A stretch of 64,000 nt of DNA. Origin: JANWHQ01 sp963775275. GTDB taxonomy: Bacteria > Pseudomonadota > Alphaproteobacteria > Caulobacterales > Caulobacteraceae. The DNA lies in assembly GCA_963775275.1 (NCBI GenBank), contig CAVZII010000005.1:3038001-3102000 (forward strand), written 5' to 3'. Within the stretch, counting starts at the first letter, position 1. Every line of letters begins with the position of its first letter. A program made the position numbers and the translations under genes. The notes beneath the pieces are model-generated. The model worked only from the letters and a program-made list of their open reading frames with translations. It was not told the DNA's origin and made no database searches. This document shows positions 31,129-40,601 of the stretch, in pieces.

Positions 31129-32472
31129 ATGAGTATCTCCAGCGCTCTGCTGGCGGGCGTCACCGGCCTGACGTCCAATTCCTCCGCGCTCGCCGCGATC
31201 TCCGACAACATCGCGAACGCCAACACGGTGGGCTACAAGCGGGCCGGCGTGGACTTCACCTCGCTGGTGAACACGGCCTCCAAGTCGTCCTATGCGGCCG
31301 GCGGGGTCTCGACCTCGACGCACAACTTCGTCTCCCAGCAGGGGACGCTGCAGTCGACCTCGGCCGTGACCGACATGGCGATCGCCGGAGACGGCTTCTT
31401 CGTCACCTCCCAGAAGTCCAGCGGCCTGACCGCCAACGACCCGACCTTCTTCACGCGCGCAGGCCAGTTCACCATCGACAAGGAAGGCTATCTGAAGAAC
31501 GCTTCCGGCCTCTACCTCGAGGGTTGGCCGGCGGATTCCGATGGCGTGATCACGCCGGACTCGGCGAACCTGACGAGCCTCAGCCCGATCAATATCCAGC
31601 AGGTGGTGAACACCGCCTCGCCGACGACTTCGGTCTCGGTGCTGGCCAACCTGGACTCCGACCAGACGGTCAACCCCGCCGTCTACGCGACGGGCGACAT
31701 GGCCGACTACGCCGCCGACCCGACCACCGGGGTCAAGCCCGACTTCTCGATCACCGTGCCGATCTCGGACTCGAAGGGCGGCCAGCGCAGCATGGTCCTC
31801 GACTTCCTGAAGACCAGCACCGCCAACGAGTGGAACGTCGAGGTCAGGGCCGACCCGGTCACGGACGTCACCAACACCCCGACCGGCCTCATCGGCAGCG
31901 GCGTGCTGGCGTTCAACCCCGACGGCAGCATCGACGGCGCCAACACCACCTTGGCGTCCAGCTTCGACATCGCCAACTCGGCCACGGGCTCCGACCCCAA
32001 GTGGGACACCTCGCTGGGCGTCGCTGACCAGACCATCAGCGTGGACCTCTCGGGCATGACGCAATATTCGGCGGTGTCGGGGGTGAACTCCATCTCCGCG
32101 AACGGCACCGCGTTCGGCGGCATTTCCGGACTGTCGATCGACAACGCCGGTACGGTCACCGCGGTCTACGGCAACGGCACGACCCGCAAGATCGCCCAGG
32201 TGGCGGTCGCGACCTTCCCCAATCCGGACGGCCTGAAGCCGGTGAACGGCGACGCCTACCAGGCCTCGATCGACAGCGGGATCTTCACCCTGAAGACCGC
32301 CGGCACCGCCGGGGCGGGCACCATCTCGCCGTCCAGCCTGGAGGCTTCGACGGTCGACCTGTCCTCGGAATTCACCGGCCTGATCACGACCCAGCGGGCC
32401 TATTCCGCGTCTTCCAAGATCATCACCACAGCCGATCAGATGTTGCAGGAGCTTCTAAGTATTAAGCAGTAG
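31129..32472 (+). CDS. flgE: Flagellar hook protein FlgE
   Basis: The protein has 447 residues. The N-terminal rod/hook motif ISDNIANANTVGYKRAGVDF and the C-terminal DLSSEFTGLITTQRAYSASS with SKIITTADQMLQELLSIKQ are the D0 helices. ATG 31129 is chosen because GAGAAAGGG lies upstream and the protein then begins MSISSALLAGVTGL like its homologues. It builds the universal joint. sciP follows 166 bp later on the same strand. Confidence 0.97.
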   Translation: MSISSALLAGVTGLTSNSSALAAISDNIANANTVGYKRAGVDFTSLVNTASKSSYAAGGVSTSTHNFVSQQGTLQSTSAVTDMAIAGDGFFVTSQKSSGLTANDPTFFTRAGQFTIDKEGYLKNASGLYLEGWPADSDGVITPDSANLTSLSPINIQQVVNTASPTTSVSVLANLDSDQTVNPAVYATGDMADYAADPTTGVKPDFSITVPISDSKGGQRSMVLDFLKTSTANEWNVEVRADPVTDVTNTPTGLIGSGVLAFNPDGSIDGANTTLASSFDIANSATGSDPKWDTSLGVADQTISVDLSGMTQYSAVSGVNSISANGTAFGGISGLSIDNAGTVTAVYGNGTTRKIAQVAVATFPNPDGLKPVNGDAYQASIDSGIFTLKTAGTAGAGTISPSSLEASTVDLSSEFTGLITTQRAYSASSKIITTADQMLQELLSIKQ

Positions 32473-32638
32473 TATCATAGGTTAACGCAAGGAAACATTT
32501 GCGGCTGTTCACAGCGTGTTAACATTTTGAGGAGGCTTTTGAGTGGTTAGTGGTCTCTTTACTATGCGAATTAAGTCGCTGTTATCGCGCGTCCGCTATG
32601 TATCCCGCCAACGATGATGGTGGGAAAGGCGTGAGGCT
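32473..32638 (+). promoter_or_regulatory. AT-rich sciP promoter region with CtrA-like box (32571-32585)
   Basis: This stretch is AT-richer than its neighbours. TTAA-GTCGCTG-TTAT (32571-32585) matches the CtrA consensus TTAA-N7-TTAA except for the final base. Additional TTAAC half-sites lie near 32482 and 32519, and a weaker TTAG-N7-TTTA at 32547-32561. CtrA activation of sciP is known in Caulobacter. Confidence 0.55.
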
Positions 32639-32923
32639 ATGTTGCAGCTCCAGCAGCGGGTCAACAGCAAGGGGGAGAAGTACGTGATCGGTCCGACCGG
32701 CGCGCCCTTGACGTTGGCCGACCTACCGCCGCCCGACACCCAAAGATGGGTGATCCGGCGCAAGGCGGAAGTGGTCGCCGCCGTCCGCGGCGGCCTGCTG
32801 ACGCTCGACGAGGCGTGCATGCGCTACAGTCTGACGAACGAAGAGTTCCTGGCCTGGCAACAGTCCATCGACAGATATGGCCTGCCGGGCCTGAGGACCA
32901 CGCGTATCCAGCAGTACCGCTGA
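32639..32923 (+). CDS. sciP: Small CtrA-inhibitory protein SciP (DUF1153)
   Basis: The protein has 94 residues. The DUF1153 helix-turn-helix core reads RWVIRRKAEVVAAVRGGLLT then LDEACMRYSLTNEEFLAWQQ. The ending LRTTRIQQYR is typical of SciP. SciP binds DNA or CtrA to block CtrA-activated transcription in newborn swarmer cells, and its gene sits beside the hook gene in Caulobacter exactly as here. ATG 32639 with GGCGTGAGGCT upstream. Known SciP residues for DNA contact fall in the RRK segment. Confidence 0.95.
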   Translation: MLQLQQRVNSKGEKYVIGPTGAPLTLADLPPPDTQRWVIRRKAEVVAAVRGGLLTLDEACMRYSLTNEEFLAWQQSIDRYGLPGLRTTRIQQYR

Positions 32924-32950
32924 TCGGTCCCTCCCTCCCCGATCAGCGTC

Positions 32951-32988
32951 AACGGCCGCGCCCACCCCGGCGCGGCCGTTTTGTCTTT
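32951..32988 (+). terminator. Rho-independent terminator of sciP
   Basis: AACGGCCGCGCC (32951-32962), loop CACCCC, then GGCGCGGCCGTT (32969-32980) form a perfect 12-bp GC-rich stem followed by TTGTCTTT. It is 28 nt beyond the sciP stop. Confidence 0.9.
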
Positions 32989-33038
32989 GAGAACAAGCTT
33001 GGCTGTGGAAACATCGGCCTCCATCCGATGGAGACCGC

Positions 33039-33671
33039 ATGCGATCCGGCCCGGCCCTCGTCCCTTCCTTGTCCATCCTGGCCCTGGCCGCCGCCGGCGC
33101 CGCCCAGGCCGCCTGCTGCGCGCCGCCGACGGCGCCGCTCGCGGACGAGACCGCCGCGCCCGCGCTGACGGCGAACCCGGCGACGCACGCGCGCCTGGGC
33201 GCCTTCATCCTCGAGATGGAGAAGACGCGCTTGGCCGACGTGGTCCAGGCCGCCGGGGCCGGCGAGCCGGCCCACCGCGGCGACGCGGCCGAGTCGATGT
33301 GGTGGCTCTGCTACACCCTGCCCAGCGCCCGACTGTGGGTGATGTCCAACGCCGAGATGGGCGGACCGCAGCGCGCGATCACCGCTGTGAGACTGGCCAG
33401 GGACGCGGCGGCCGCCCCCGCGCGGGCGTGTCCGGCGCTGCCCAAGGCCATGCAGCCGGTCCAGCTGGCTCCCGGCGTCGGCCTGGGCTCGTCCGCCAGC
33501 CAGCTCGCGGCGGCATTCGGCTCCAAGGCGCCGGACGCCTCGGGCCGGATCGGCTACGCCTTCGAGGCGCCTGCGGCCAAGGCGGGCTGCACGGTGAGCG
33601 CCTGGGCGGGCGCCCGGCTCGAGGCCGGGAAGGTTTCCGATCTCGGGGTCGGCCAGATCACCAGCTGCTGA
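33039..33671 (+). CDS. Secreted hypothetical protein
   Basis: The protein has 210 residues with ATG 33039. The signal peptide (SLSILALAAAGAAQA) is followed by a Cys pair (ACCAPP). The mature domain contains MWWLCYTLP, SARLWVMSNAEMGGPQRAIT and PLxx-like APGVGLGSSASQLAAAFG, and ends GVGQITSC. The presence of four to six cysteines suggests disulfides in the periplasm. No enzyme motif is recognised. It ends 10 bp before the convergent ABC transporter gene. Confidence 0.7.
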   Translation: MRSGPALVPSLSILALAAAGAAQAACCAPPTAPLADETAAPALTANPATHARLGAFILEMEKTRLADVVQAAGAGEPAHRGDAAESMWWLCYTLPSARLWVMSNAEMGGPQRAITAVRLARDAAAAPARACPALPKAMQPVQLAPGVGLGSSASQLAAAFGSKAPDASGRIGYAFEAPAAKAGCTVSAWAGARLEAGKVSDLGVGQITSC

Positions 33672-33680
33672 GGCGGGGGC

Positions 33681-35460
33681 TCAGGCCTCACGGACCTGAC
33701 GGCGCCATAGGGCCGCGTATTCGCCGTCGCGCGCCAGCAGCGCGGCATGCGAGCCGCGCTCGACGATCCGGCCCTGGCGGATGACCAGGATCTCGTCCGC
33801 GTCCGCGACGGTGGAAAGCCGGTGAGCGACGACCAGCGTCGTGCGTCCCCTGCGTGCGCGGCGCAAGGTGGCCTGGATCGCCGCCTCGGTCTTGCCGTCC
33901 AGCGCGCTCGTCGCCTCGTCGAGGATCAGGATGCGCGGGTCCGCCAGCAGCGCGCGGGCCAGGCCCACCCGCTGGCGCTCACCGCCGGAGAGCTTCAGCC
34001 CCCGTTCGCCCACCTTGGTCTCGAGCCCTTCGGGCAGGGCGCGGATGAAGGCGCCGAGCTCGGCGGCCTCGGCGGCGGCCCAGACCTCCTCCTCGGTCGC
34101 GTCCGGCTTGGCGAACGCGATGTTGACCTGCAAGGTGTCGTTGAACAGGGCGACTTCCTGGGGCACCAGGGCCACGGCGCGGCGAAGCGAGGCTTGGCGA
34201 ACGTTGCGAAGGTCGCAGCCGTCTATCATCACCTTGCCGGTCTGCGGATCGAGCAGGCGCAGCGCCAGGCGCACGGCGGTGGTCTTGCCTGCGCCCGAGG
34301 GGCCGACCAGGGCCACGGTCTGGCCGGGTGCGGCGTGGAAGCTGACGTCCCTCAGCCCCTCGGTGCGCGCCGAATGGCGGAAGGAGACATCCTGGAACAC
34401 GAGGTCGCCGCCGCGCCCGTGCGGCGAGGACGGCAGGTCCACGGCGTCCCTGGCCTCGGCGATCTCGGGTTGCTCGCGGGTCAGCTGGAGCATGGCCTCC
34501 ATGTCGATGAACGACTGGCGGATCTCGCGATAGGCGAAGCCCAGCATGTTCAGGGGCGTGTAGACCTGGATCATGATCAGGGTGGAGGCGGTGACGCCGC
34601 CGAGCTTCATGGTCCCGTTCGCCGCTTCCGACAGCGCCAGGGCCGCCATGACCGCCAGGCCCAGGTTCATGACGGCGGCCTGGACCACGTTGAGCAGGAC
34701 CAGGGACAGGTTCGACTTCACATAGGCCCGCGCGTAGACGCCGAGCGCCTCGTCATAGCCTGCGACCGCCCGCGCCTCGGCGCCGAAGCTCTTGACCGTC
34801 TCGTAGTTGAGCAGGGCGTCCACGGCCCGGCCGGCCGCCTCGGAGTCGGCGATGGTCAGCTCGCGCCGGTGCTTGATGCGCCAGTCCGACATCACGAAGG
34901 TCAGAGCGCCGTAGACGATCACCGTGACCACGGCCGTCGCGGCGAAGCGCAGGTCGTAGTTCCTGGCCAGGACGATCGCCGCGGCGACGAGCTGGAGCAG
35001 CGTCGGCCCGAGGTTGAAGATCAGGATGCGCATCAGATAGTCGACCGCGCGCGCGCCCCGGTCGATGGTCCGGGCGAGCGAGCCGGTGCGCTTGGTCTGG
35101 TGGTAGTCGATCGACAGCGACAGGGCGTGGCCGAAGGCCTCGGCGGCCGCCCGCCTGACCGCGGCCTGTCCGAGCGGCGTGAAGATGGCGTCACGCATCT
35201 GGGGCGCGGCCGCGGACAGGAACCTCAGCGCCGCCCAGCCGACCGCGAGGCCTGCTGCGGCGAGGCCCAGCTGGGCCGCTTCGCCGCGGCCGACCGACAG
35301 GGCGTTGACCGCCTGGCCCAGATAGAGCGGGGCGATGACGCCCGTGAGCGCGCCGACGATGGTCAGGGTCAAGGCGGCGGCCAGGCGGAGCTTGAGGCCG
35401 CGCGCATCGGCGCGCAGCACCAGGCGGATCAGGTCCATCAGCGCCGGAAGCGTGTTCACC
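33681..35460 (-). CDS. Atm1/HMT1-type ABC exporter (fused permease-ATPase)
   Basis: About 592 residues from GTG 35458-35460 (MNTLPALMDLI), with GAGAGG upstream. A TTG at 35517-35519 would add 20 residues and overlap the upstream stop. The transmembrane domain has six helices (residues 15-330). The ATPase has Walker A VGPSGAGKTTAVRL, signature LSGGERQRVGLARAL and Walker B ILILDEATSALDG. The YHQTKRTGSLARTIDRG and MNLGLAVMAALALSEA stretches match Atm1 family members, which export glutathione-bound sulfur or heavy metals. An intact half-transporter that should homodimerise. Confidence 0.92.
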
Positions 35461-35515
35461 TTGGCCTCTCTGGGCGCGACCTCCCGGTCGGCGGGACGAA
35501 GGCGGTGCGGACCTC

Positions 35516-36310
35516 TCAAGGCGCGGACTCCACAGGATCGAAGACGACGCTGGACTGCACTCCGCCGCCGGGCGTCATCCAGTCGATGCGCCAGGCCGCG
35601 CCGGCGCGGAAGGCATGAAAAGGCGGCTTTTCGATCGACCCCGCCGGCTCGGCGGTGAAGGCGGCGAACGCCTGGGCGTGGCCTTCGACGGCGACCAGGG
35701 CGTGGGGACCGGGGGCCAGGGCCTGCGATAGGGAGACGGAGAAGCGGCCGTCCGGGCCGGCCCGGTCCTCGCCCGCGTCGGCGCCGTCGAGCGCCAGGCG
35801 GACGGTCTGGTTGGGCTTCGCACGCCCGGAGACCACCGCCGCGCCGCTGCGGTCGAAGTCCACCGCCGCGATCCTCGGCTCTGGGGCCGGGCCGACGGTG
35901 TGGGCGGGACCGCCGGGCTCGAGCACCACCGCCGGCGGGCCAGGGGCGGGCAGGACGGCGAGATAGCCGCGCGCACGCAGCAGCCGCCCGGGCATGTCGT
36001 CCGACAGGGAGTAGAGGCGTGGACCGTCGGCGGCGGGGGCGGTGAGCCGCCAGCGGCCGTCGGCGCCCGAGGCGGCGCCGATCGCGGCGCCGTCCGGCGA
36101 GGCCAGGCGCGCCAGGGCGTCGGGCGGGCCGGTTCCGCTGAGCAGGGTGCTCCCGTCCGGGCTGCGGACGGCCGCGGTCAAGGCGGGAGGCGCGGCGTAT
36201 TCGGACGGCTGCGGCGCGGGGGCGGCGGCCGTCCGGGGGGCCTTGTGCGGCGCCTCGCAGGCGGCGACCAGCGCCAGCGCGCCCCCGGCGGCCAGGATCG
36301 TCCCCCTCAC
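35516..36310 (-). CDS. Hypothetical lipoprotein with repeated beta modules
   Basis: The protein has 264 residues with GTG 36308-36310. The lipobox GALALVAACEAP is followed by a Pro/Ala linker. Two modules share the pattern SG-(T/R)-(G/A)-x-P-x-x-x-x-R-L-A (VRSPDGSTLLSGTGPPDALA and AAVVSGRAKPNQTVRLALDG). Each is followed by GADGRW or GPDGRFSVSL, which looks like Ig-like or carboxypeptidase-regulatory folds. Its TGA stop overlaps a possible TTG start of the ABC transporter, so the two are probably one transcript. No function is known. Confidence 0.72.
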   Translation of the reverse strand: MRGTILAAGGALALVAACEAPHKAPRTAAAPAPQPSEYAAPPALTAAVRSPDGSTLLSGTGPPDALARLASPDGAAIGAASGADGRWRLTAPAADGPRLYSLSDDMPGRLLRARGYLAVLPAPGPPAVVLEPGGPAHTVGPAPEPRIAAVDFDRSGAAVVSGRAKPNQTVRLALDGADAGEDRAGPDGRFSVSLSQALAPGPHALVAVEGHAQAFAAFTAEPAGSIEKPPFHAFRAGAAWRIDWMTPGGGVQSSVVFDPVESAP

Positions 36311-36478
36311 TGAATCGCCCCGCTCATCCTCACGCGTCCTGATATATGTGCTTCACATCGCCAGCGTAGTCCGCTCCGATTGAATCGGATCGGGCGCCCC
36401 GAGTCCAGCGCGGTCGCAGCCTCGGGCGGAGAACGGCGCCCGCCTCGCCGGCGCTCGCCCGGGACGGAGGCCCTTGCG

Positions 36479-37093
36479 ATGGAGCAACGCGTGCCAGAGA
36501 CCCAGGACGTCCTCGGCTCGGTCGGCCTCTTCTGCGGCTCCTCGCCGGGCGCGGACCCGGGATGGATGACGGCGGCGGCCGAGCTGGGGAGCCGGCTGGC
36601 GCAGGAGGGCGTGGGCCTGGTCTATGGCGGCGGCGCCGTGGGGCTGATGGGCGCCTGCGCCAAGGCCGCGGTCGCCGGCGGCGGGCGCGTGACCGGCGTG
36701 ATCCCCGAGTTCCTGCGTCTGCCGGAGGTGGCCTATGAGGCGGCCGAGCTGGTGGTGGTCGGCTCGATGCACGAGCGCAAGGCGGTCATGTTCGATCGGG
36801 CCGACGGCTTCGCGATCCTGCCCGGCGGCGTGGGCACGCTGGAGGAGGCGATCGAGATCCTCTCCTGGGCGCGGCTGGGGCTGCACGCCAAGCCGGTGGT
36901 GTTCCTGAACCTGAAGGGGTTCTGGACGCCGCTGTTCGAGCTGATCGACCACACGGTGCGCCAAGGCTTCACGCCGGAGGCCTTCTCCCACGCCTTCGCG
37001 GTGGCCGAGACCGTCGAGGAGATCCTGCCGAGGCTGCGCGCCTTGGCCGCCGAGACCGGGGCCAGGCCGCACATGCCGCTCGTCCTGACCTGA
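36479..37093 (+). CDS. LOG-family cytokinin riboside 5'-monophosphate phosphoribohydrolase-like protein
   Basis: The protein has 204 residues. The family motif PGGVGTLEEAIEILSWARL (the PGGxGTxxE signature) and the Rossmann GGGAVGLMGACAKAA are intact, as is the SMHERKAVMFDRADGF segment. Members often carry an older lysine decarboxylase label, but they hydrolyse nucleoside monophosphates. ATG 36479; the preceding bases have GGAGG. It is transcribed away from the divergent lipoprotein gene. Confidence 0.94.
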   Translation: MEQRVPETQDVLGSVGLFCGSSPGADPGWMTAAAELGSRLAQEGVGLVYGGGAVGLMGACAKAAVAGGGRVTGVIPEFLRLPEVAYEAAELVVVGSMHERKAVMFDRADGFAILPGGVGTLEEAIEILSWARLGLHAKPVVFLNLKGFWTPLFELIDHTVRQGFTPEAFSHAFAVAETVEEILPRLRALAAETGARPHMPLVLT

Positions 37094-37101
37094 CGCCCAG
37101 A

Positions 37102-38082
37102 TCAGTGCAGCCGCGGGGTCTTCAGGAAGCGCCGCCGGTCGCGCGTGGTCACCCGCACCTCGAAGACGTCGCCCTCGCGGTCGAGCATGAGGGGGGCGTC
37201 GACCCCTGCCGGGCCGAGGGCCCACAGGCCGTGGTAAAAATCGGCGAGCGTGGTCACCTCCACGCCGTCGACGGCCAGGACGACGTCGCCCTCGCGCAGG
37301 CCCGCCCGCCGCGCGGGACTGTCGCCGGTGGTTCCTGCAATGACCACGGTCCCGTCGATCTCCTGCGCGATCACGCCGAGCCATGGCCGCGGCGGCCGAT
37401 CGCGGCGCAGGTTCAGCACGTCTCCGGAGATCGATGGCAGCAGCTCGATCGGCACGACCATGTTGAGCGGCAGGACGCGCCCGCCGCGCACCTGGTGCTG
37501 GACCTGGAGCGATCCGACGCCGATCAGGTCGCCGGCAGGGCCGATCAGGGCCGCGCCGCCCCAGTGCGGATGACCGGGCGCGGTGAAGATCGCCTCGTCC
37601 AGGGCGTACTCCCAGTAGCCGGCGAACTCCTGGCGGGCGACGATCCGCGCCGCCACCGACCGGGTGCGCCCGCCGGCGCCGCCGACCACCACCTGCTCGC
37701 CCACCGTCGCATGGCGCGAATCGCCGAGCGGCAGGGCCGGCACGCCGAGCTCGCCCAGCGCCTGGACGAGGCCGAAGCCCGTGGTCGGATCGAAGTCGAG
37801 CACGTGGCCAGGAACGATGCGGCCGTCGGCCGTGGCGAGGGACACCTCCTCGGCCTCCATCACCAGATAGCTCACCGTGAGCACCAGGCCGTCATCGCGC
37901 ACCACGACGGCGTTGCCGGACCGTTCGACTCCGAGGGTCGAGGCGGTGAAGGCGTCCGAGGGGATGCGGGCGTGCAGGGCCAGCACCGACGACAGGGCCT
38001 GCTCCAGGTCGAAAACATAGTCGCCGGGCTGCGGCTGGGCCTCCGGCGGCACTTCCCATTCCTCGTCGAACCAAGCTGTCAA
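37102..38082 (-). CDS. HtrA/DegP-like PDZ protein lacking the catalytic triad
   Basis: The protein has 326 residues. The trypsin-like fold is recognisable: GNAVVVRDDGLVLTVSYLVM, then DFDPTTGFGLVQAL and GHPHWGGAALIGPAGDLIGV. The triad positions carry Tyr72 (for His), Gly102 (for Asp) and Trp174 (for Ser), so proteolysis is not expected. A PDZ domain follows (PWLGVIAQEI, SPARRAGLREGDVVLAVDGV; about 225-320). No signal peptide is seen, so it is probably cytoplasmic. The start TTG 38080-38082 has GAGG upstream. It could act as a scaffold or sensor. Confidence 0.85.
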   Translation of the reverse strand: MTAWFDEEWEVPPEAQPQPGDYVFDLEQALSSVLALHARIPSDAFTASTLGVERSGNAVVVRDDGLVLTVSYLVMEAEEVSLATADGRIVPGHVLDFDPTTGFGLVQALGELGVPALPLGDSRHATVGEQVVVGGAGGRTRSVAARIVARQEFAGYWEYALDEAIFTAPGHPHWGGAALIGPAGDLIGVGSLQVQHQVRGGRVLPLNMVVPIELLPSISGDVLNLRRDRPPRPWLGVIAQEIDGTVVIAGTTGDSPARRAGLREGDVVLAVDGVEVTTLADFYHGLWALGPAGVDAPLMLDREGDVFEVRVTTRDRRRFLKTPRLH

Positions 38083-38213
38083 GCGTGCGGCCTCGTATGG
38101 CTGGCGTCCTATTGATGTGATCCCTTTGCCGCCTCGCGCAAGGGCGGATCGGGATTCCGACGGGGCCGCCGACGCGATTGACGGCCATTGCGGGACGGCG
38201 CAGAGCGGCAGCG

Positions 38214-38924
38214 ATGAGCCCCTCCAACGCCCAGCCCGAGCCTGCGCCGTCCCTGGCCGAGCGGGCGCTCGGTCCGTTGGCGCATCGGCCGCGCCTGCTG
38301 GGCGGAATGATCGTCAGCCTGGCGGCGGGCCTGGTGCTCTTCGTCGTCCCAAATCCGCTGCACGCACCGACGCGCGTGGGGCTGGCCTGGGACGCGGGCC
38401 TGGCCTGGTTCATCACCTCTTGCCTGATCATGATGCGCCGCTGCAGCCAGGCCGAGATCGAGGCGCGCGCCGCGCGCGAGGACGAGGGACAGCACATCAT
38501 CCTGGGCCTGGCGGTGGCGGCGGCGGCGGCGAGCCTCGTGGCCATCGGCTTCGAGCTGTCGGTCGCCAAGGGTGAGCTTGGCCTGGGCAAGGGCCTGCAC
38601 ACGGCCCTGGCCTTCACGACCGTGTTCGCCTCGTGGTTCTTCGTGCAGCTGGTCTTCTCGCTGCACTACGCGCACGCGTTCTACGGCGAGGCCGATGGCG
38701 CGGGCGGGCGCCGCGGCGGGCTGGCGTTCCCGGGCGAGGACGACCCCGACTACTGGGACTTCCTGCACTTCGGGGTGATCATCGGGGTGGCCAACCAGAC
38801 CGCCGACGTGGCCTTCACCTCGCGCGAGCTGCGCCATATCGGAACAGTCCACGGCATGGTGTCGTTCCTGTTCAACACCGTGATCCTGGCCCTGACGATC
38901 AACCTGCTGGCCGGGCTGTTCTGA
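38214..38924 (+). CDS. DUF1345 membrane protein
   Basis: The protein has 236 residues from ATG 38214 (a TTG at 38178 would add 12). There are five hydrophobic helices. The DUF1345 hallmarks are ITSCLIMMRRCSQAEIEARA, FFVQLVFSLHYAHAFYGEAD and the DPDYWDFLHFGVIIGVANQT with TADVAFTSRELRHIGTVHGM near the C-terminus. The family function is unknown. It sits between divergent HtrA-like and convergent nadE genes. Confidence 0.9.
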   Translation: MSPSNAQPEPAPSLAERALGPLAHRPRLLGGMIVSLAAGLVLFVVPNPLHAPTRVGLAWDAGLAWFITSCLIMMRRCSQAEIEARAAREDEGQHIILGLAVAAAAASLVAIGFELSVAKGELGLGKGLHTALAFTTVFASWFFVQLVFSLHYAHAFYGEADGAGGRRGGLAFPGEDDPDYWDFLHFGVIIGVANQTADVAFTSRELRHIGTVHGMVSFLFNTVILALTINLLAGLF

Positions 38925-38942
38925 GCGGCCCGAACGGCCCGT

Positions 38943-40601
38943 TCAGCCCCCGGTCCGGTCGCGGTAGCCGTTGACGATCGGGTAGCGGCGGTCGCGCCCG
39001 AACGCGCGCGGGCCGAGCTTGACCCCGGGCGGCGCCTGGCGGCGTTTGTATTCCGAGGCGTAGAGCAGCCGCTGAATCCGCTCGACGGTGGCCGGGTCGA
39101 AGCCGCGCGCGACGATCTGGTCGAGCGTCGCCTCCTCCTCGACCAGCCCGTGCAGGATGCCGTCCAGCACAGGATAGGGCGGCAGCGAGTCCTGGTCGGT
39201 CTGGTTGGCCCGCAGCTCCGCGCTCGGCGGCTTGGTGATGATCCGCTCGGGAATCGCGTCGAGCGCCCCGCCGAAGGGGGTGTTGCCGTTGCGCCACTTG
39301 GCGACCTCGAACACCTCCACTTTGTATAGATCTTTCAAAGCGTTATAGCCGCCGCACATGTCGCCATAGAGGGTGGCGTAGCCCACGGCCATCTCGGACT
39401 TGTTGCCGGTGGTCAGCACCATCGCGCCGAACTTGTTGGACAAGGCCATCAAGGTGACGGCCCGGGCCCGCGACTGGACGTTCTCCTCGGTGGTGTCGGC
39501 GGCGCGGCCGGCGAAGGCCGGCGCGAGCATGGCCGAGAACGCCTCGACAGCCGGCTCTATGCCGATCGTCTCGTAGGGCGCGCCGATGGCGCGGGCGCAG
39601 GCCTCCGCGTCCTCCAGGCTCTCGCGGCTGGTGTAGCGCGAGGGCAGCATGACGCACCGGACCCGCTCGGGCCCGAGCGCGTCGGCCGCGATCACCGCGG
39701 TCAGGGCCGAGTCGATCCCGCCGGAGAGCCCCAGGATGACGCCGGGGAAGCCGGACTTGTCCACATAGTCGCGAACGCCCAGGACCATGGCGCGATAGAC
39801 CTCCTCGGGCCCCGTCGGCCAGTCGGCCATCGGGCCCTCGACGCAGCGCCAGCCGCCGGACTGGCGCGCCCAGACGGTGAGCCCGAGCGCCTCCTCGAAC
39901 ATGGGCATCCGCATGGCGACCTCGCCGTCCGCCTGGACCGCGAAGGAGCCGCCGTCGAACACCAGCTCGTCCTGGCCGCCGATCTGGTTGACGTAGAGCA
40001 GGGGAAGCCCGGTCTCGGCGACGCGGTTCTGCACGACGGCCCAGCGCTCGCTGTCGGCGGCGCGGCGGAAGGGCGAGCCGTTGGGCACGAGCAGGATCTC
40101 CGCGCCCTGGGCCTTCAGCTCGGCGCAGGGGATCGGGCCCCAGATGTCCTCGCAAACCGGCACGCCCAGCTTCACGCCCTTGAAGTCGAAGACCCTGGGC
40201 GCGGCGCCCGGCTCGAACACGCGCTTCTCGTCGAAGACGCCGTAGTTGGGCAGGTCGACCTTGAAGGTGACGTCCTTGACCTCGCCGTCCGCGATCAAAG
40301 CGAAGGCGTTGTGCGGTCGCGATCCCTCGGATGGCCACATCAGGGTGACCAGGGCGGGGCACAGCGAGGCGGCGTCGCGGGCGAGGCGGTCGAGCGCTGC
40401 GCGGCAGTCACGCACCGCCGCGGGCTTGAGCGCAAGATCCTCGGGCGGATAGCCGATGAGGAAGAGCTCGGAGAAGACCGCCAGGTCGGCGCCCCTCGAA
40501 TGAGCGTCCGCGATCAGCTCGAGCGCCTTGGCCTCGTTGCGTTCGATCGCGCCCAGCACCGGGTTGGCCTGGACGGCGGCGATGACGAGCCTGTCGGTCA
40601 T
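38943..40601 (-). CDS. nadE: Glutamine-dependent NAD+ synthetase NadE
   Basis: The protein has 552 residues. The N-terminal nitrilase-type amidase provides ammonia from glutamine with its Glu (FSELFLIGYPPEDL), Lys (FKVDLPNYGVFDE) and Cys (VPVCEDIWGP) triad. The C-terminal synthetase has the ATP loop LGLSGGIDSALTAVIAADAL and KFGAMVLTTGNKSEMAVGYA. It amidates deamido-NAD. ATG 40599-40601. The length is typical of the two-domain form. Complete. Confidence 0.97.
   Translation of the reverse strand: MTDRLVIAAVQANPVLGAIERNEAKALELIADAHSRGADLAVFSELFLIGYPPEDLALKPAAVRDCRAALDRLARDAASLCPALVTLMWPSEGSRPHNAFALIADGEVKDVTFKVDLPNYGVFDEKRVFEPGAAPRVFDFKGVKLGVPVCEDIWGPIPCAELKAQGAEILLVPNGSPFRRAADSERWAVVQNRVAETGLPLLYVNQIGGQDELVFDGGSFAVQADGEVAMRMPMFEEALGLTVWARQSGGWRCVEGPMADWPTGPEEVYRAMVLGVRDYVDKSGFPGVILGLSGGIDSALTAVIAADALGPERVRCVMLPSRYTSRESLEDAEACARAIGAPYETIGIEPAVEAFSAMLAPAFAGRAADTTEENVQSRARAVTLMALSNKFGAMVLTTGNKSEMAVGYATLYGDMCGGYNALKDLYKVEVFEVAKWRNGNTPFGGALDAIPERIITKPPSAELRANQTDQDSLPPYPVLDGILHGLVEEEATLDQIVARGFDPATVERIQRLLYASEYKRRQAPPGVKLGPRAFGRDRRYPIVNGYRDRTGG

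Noticed and set aside
36479..37093. Lysine decarboxylase label
   Set aside because: The PGGxGTxxE motif belongs to the LOG phosphoribohydrolases; the decarboxylase name is historical.
37102..38082. Active DegP-type serine protease
   Set aside because: All three catalytic positions are replaced (Tyr, Gly, Trp).
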